Assembly: GCA_027625915.1 (NCBI GenBank) | Contig: JANTQA010000032.1 | Span: 4,898,001-4,962,000 of the forward strand | Direction of reading: 5' to 3' | Origin: Anaeramoeba flamelloides | Lineage: Eukaryota > Metamonada > Anaeramoebidae | DNA length: 64,000 nucleotides | Shown here: piece after piece, positions 61,701-64,000 of the stretch | Numbering within the stretch: position 1 is the first letter of the stretch | How the letters are laid out: every line of letters starts with the position of its first letter | Translations under genes and position numbers: made by a program | Notes under the pieces: model-generated | Told to the model about the DNA's origin: nothing | Databases searched by the model: none | The model's input: only the letters and a program-made list of their open reading frames with translations

Positions 61701-62600
61701 TTACCTGCACCAAACACCTAAAAAAACAAAAAGAGGAGGCACTAACTGTAAGAAACAACTTAAAAAGAAATTTGGAAAAAATAAAAAATCTCCAAAAAAA
61801 AAAAAAAAATATAATTTTTATTTCGGAAACAAACTTTCTTTTTAAAAAAAACATGTACTATTTTTTGAAATTAACAAAACTCTTTTTTAACAAAACAAAT
61901 TTTTAATTTATTCAATTATAGATGGTTATAAAAAAAGAATTGAAAAAATGGATGAAGAAATTTTAAAAGTAGAAGAAAGAAAAAAGAATTTTGGAAATGA
62001 AATTATGACGAAAAAAGGAAAAGAATTACTTGAAAAAAAAATAGTTCACTTGGAAAAGCATTTAAAATTTACAAAACAGCACATTTTTGATCTTGAATTA
62101 GGGCGGAATGATCTCCAGATTAGAATGAAATCCAGTAATGATTATTCTCTCCTTATTTTTTATTTTTTATTTTTTATTTTTATTTTTTCTTTTTAATTCA
62201 ATTTTACTTCTAAAATTAAAATTTTATTTATACAAAAAAAAAACATATTTTTATGTTAACACTTTGAAAAAATTTAAATTAATAAAATTTATCCAAATGA
62301 AAATAATAATATTATTAATAATAAAAACAACAATAATAGTTATGGAATACAACGATAATATTGATCGAAGAAACTGGAAACATCGTGTAATGAACAAAAA
62401 TCCAGAAATTGTTGATCTTAGAGAAAGAGTTAATCCACTCCAAAGAGCAATTTCATTTGCAAAATATTATAGCGGAGCAAAGGTGCAAGTTAATGAATTG
62501 TTAACAAAAAAAATTGTGAACCAATTAATTATGCAACATTTTGAATATGAAAGAAAACAAGCAATCAGAGAAAAGATTGAAGAAGTTTTTTCTACCCCTT
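52731..62600 (+). CDS. CAP-Gly domain protein with coiled coils, five exons seen, 3' end uncertain
   Basis: Exons 52731-52863, 52976-53326, 58096-58545, 61922-62134, 62340-62600, all joined in phase 1, giving 469 residues. The CAP-Gly domain (about 8-75) is split by intron 1: KIGDRVKERKNIGTIKYIGK, YGIEFDEK, then GKNNGTIEETTYFKGKRK and FVSRNRI. GKNNG corresponds to the GKNDG groove that binds C-terminal EEY/F of tubulin, EB1 or CLIP proteins, so a microtubule-linked role is likely. A K-run and an S/E-rich stretch follow, then E/K/Q-rich coiled coil (exons 3-4; QHLEKDIESLLKSLKDEDEK) and a non-coiled region (exon 5; RVNPLQRAISFAKYYSGAKV). I cannot name the orthologue. Introns 2 and 3 are 4769 and 3376 bp. 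Joining exons 3-5 to the CAP-Gly exons rests on phase and strand only. After 62600 a GTAAGC donor implies at least one more exon. Confidence 0.75.
55485..55640 (+). repeat. Dispersed repeat R6, copy 2 (CAP-Gly intron 2)
   Basis: Partner of 18405-18550; shares AAAAATCGAATAATTTATTG and TTATAATAGATTTATTTG, then ACACCCACAATACCAGAACA against the ACCCCCAAATATGGACAAAA block. Confidence 0.5.
56930..57350. repeat. CCTAACGG/CACTCTA hairpin family, cluster 5 with three tandem modules
   Basis: In CAP-Gly intron 2. After GTTCTAGGTTTTTTTTACTT come three tandem units of about 60 bp, each AAAAAACCTAACGAAAATC (or CCTAATGAAAATC) followed by a GATTTTCC or GATTTTACC block (57015-57160). A CTGCCATTAGC inverse module and a decayed hairpin with TTTTACTCTATTCTTTCGAA end the cluster. 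Confidence 0.8.
60695..60965. repeat. CCTAACGG/CACTCTA hairpin family, cluster 6 (CAP-Gly intron 3)
   Basis: GCCGTTAGGTTTTTTTTAAT, AAAAAAAACCTAGGC, AAAACTGTCATTAACTTTTC, then TAATTCTTTTGAATTCTGGA, ACCAAGACACTTGATGG and CACTCTATGG at the right end. This copy is the inverse arrangement of 20180-20380. Confidence 0.8.
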
Positions 62601-63094
62601 GTAAGCAAATTTATCATATTTTTTATTTTATATATATATATATATATATATTTATAAGGATGATTTAATCTCCATATATTTCAATAATACTCCACTTTAT
62701 TATTATCATTACAATTTATTTTGCATTTTTTGATGAACTTTAAAGAGGAATTTTGAAAATAAATTTTAATTTTTTTCTCAAAATTTAATAAATATATGAG
62801 TTTCAATAATAAAGTTTGTAATAGATAATAATAACCTGATAATTATTAATAGTTGATCTGACATAAAAACTCGAATTAAAAATAATTTCGACCATTAAAA
62901 ACTGTCTAATTTTTTATCAAAGTGAAAAATTTTATTTTAATACCTTTGTGATCTACAAAATAACAAAAATACCAATTTTTTTATAATATTTAAGGATTCA
63001 TTATTAAAGTGTTTAAATTTTTTCTGTTCAATCCTTGGTGAAAAAAAAATATATGTAATGAAAAGTTTTAATTTTAAATTTAACTTTTTTTCAG

Positions 63095-63213
63095 TTAAAT
63101 CACTTTTTTTCAAAGATCTTCAGACTTTTAGGTTTGAATTTAAATCAAATCTTCTTTCCATCTTTTCCAAAAAAAAATTGAAATTAATTATCTTTCTATG
63201 GATCAATAAATGA
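63095..63213 (+). CDS. Candidate terminal exon of the CAP-Gly gene
   Basis: A TTTTTTTCAG acceptor at 63094 starts a frame in phase 1, matching the phase of the exon ending at 62600, that stays open for 38 codons to a TGA at 63211-63213 (KSLFFKDLQTFRFEFKSNLL). Composition is AT-driven and no motif supports it, so it may be chance. Confidence 0.25.
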
Positions 63214-64000
63214 GTATTTTGATTTTTTTTCGATTTTTTCCCTGGCTGAATCTTCTTTATACTGGCAAGAAGAGTTACAAAGGAAAAAGATCAAGTGGTT
63301 ACTTGCTAATACTGTGACACTGAAACACAAAAGTATGAGTAACTTGGAAATAAAAAAGAAAAACGAAAAAGCAAAGGCTAAAAATGACCAAAGGTTGAAA
63401 GCAAATAAGATCAAAAAAAAAAAGAAAAGAAATTACAACAATTAAACAACGATCCCCAAGTGAACATTCATGATCAATTATCAAATTAAAATATCAACCA
63501 AAAGTATCATGATTGTGATTTTGGGAGTACTTAATTAAATGATAGCATTGTATTTTTTTTTTTTTTTTGATTTTTTCCCAATTGCTACTTATAAACCCTT
63601 TTTAAATTTCTTTTTTTTTTTATTCCTTTTTCCTTTTCAATTTTTTGCTTTTGCTTTTTAAACATAAAAAAATTTGGGTGTGTTTTTTCCTTGAAAAATG
63701 GTTAAATATATGATTTTACGCTTAAATTACCTTTGAGGAAATTTAATTAAAAGGACATTTAGAGTGTAATTTACACTTCTTCCATCAATAATAACAAACG
63801 AGTATTTTTTGTTAGAAAAATGTATTTCATTAAATATGAAAAACAGATATTTTTCCCCTATTAAAACTATTACTAAAAAATCGGTTTATTTTCAATTTGA
63901 AACCGAAAATCTTCTAGTTTAAGAAAATTTCAAATTATAGCATTTTTCAGTACATCTTGTATAACTAATTTAGAATTAGTAAAATATCAAAGTGGCTGAA
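63214..64000. other. Right-end region, no supported gene
   Basis: Only repeat R9 copy 3 (63750-63860, inverted) can be named. Two overlapping frames on the minus strand near 63200-63480 are F/L-rich and carry no motif. Confidence 0.5.
63750..63860 (-). repeat. Dispersed repeat R9, copy 3 (inverted)
   Basis: AGAGTGTAATTTACACTTCT followed by TCCATCAATAATAACAAA is the reverse complement of the block at 25110-25215; ATGTATTTCATTAA nearby matches 41020-41035. Confidence 0.7.

Overview
The window is eukaryotic nuclear DNA from a very AT-rich organism. Genes are split by GT-AG introns, stops are standard (TAA and TGA both used), homopolymer runs are common, and the proteins carry K/N/E-rich low-complexity inserts. 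This suits a free-living, probably amoeboid protist; I cannot name the lineage with confidence. About 8.9 kb (14%) is coding exon and about 26.8 kb (42%) is intron. Introns fall into two sizes: eight of 112-272 bp and ten of 1.06-4.77 kb.

Layout, left to right. (1) 1-10463 (+): a CLEC16A/Ema family gene cut by the left edge; six exons restored here by frame and phase. (2) 14874-16675 (+): eIF6, two exons. (3) 18975-24883 (+): NLE1/Rsa4 (Notchless), four exons. (4) 29992-33189 (+): a two-exon unknown protein, possibly with a PH-like fold. (5) 36295-37215 (-): ribosomal protein uL24 (RPL26), four exons including a 16-nt first coding exon. (6) 45388-48892 (-): an ADA2-type SAGA adaptor with ZZ, SANT and ADA signatures but no visible C-terminal SWIRM domain. 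(7) 52731-62600 or beyond (+): a CAP-Gly/coiled-coil protein with very long introns. eIF6, NLE1 and uL24 all serve the 60S ribosomal subunit.

Most of the remaining sequence, inside and outside introns, is small repeats. I could recognise: four copies of a ~190-bp Tc1/mariner-type MITE flanked by TA; two copies, in opposite orientation, of a ~1.2-kb element flanked by TTAA; a 577-bp TTAA-flanked inverted-repeat element; a modular hairpin family marked by CCTAACGG and CACTCTA motifs in at least seven places; a 5'-truncated LINE with a 15-bp target-site duplication; and several pairs of older dispersed repeats. No transposase gene was seen, so the TIR elements are non-autonomous here. I found no tRNA, rRNA, CRISPR array or defence-like system. 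The most noteworthy discovery is the set of TTAA- and TA-flanked elements that help swell the introns.
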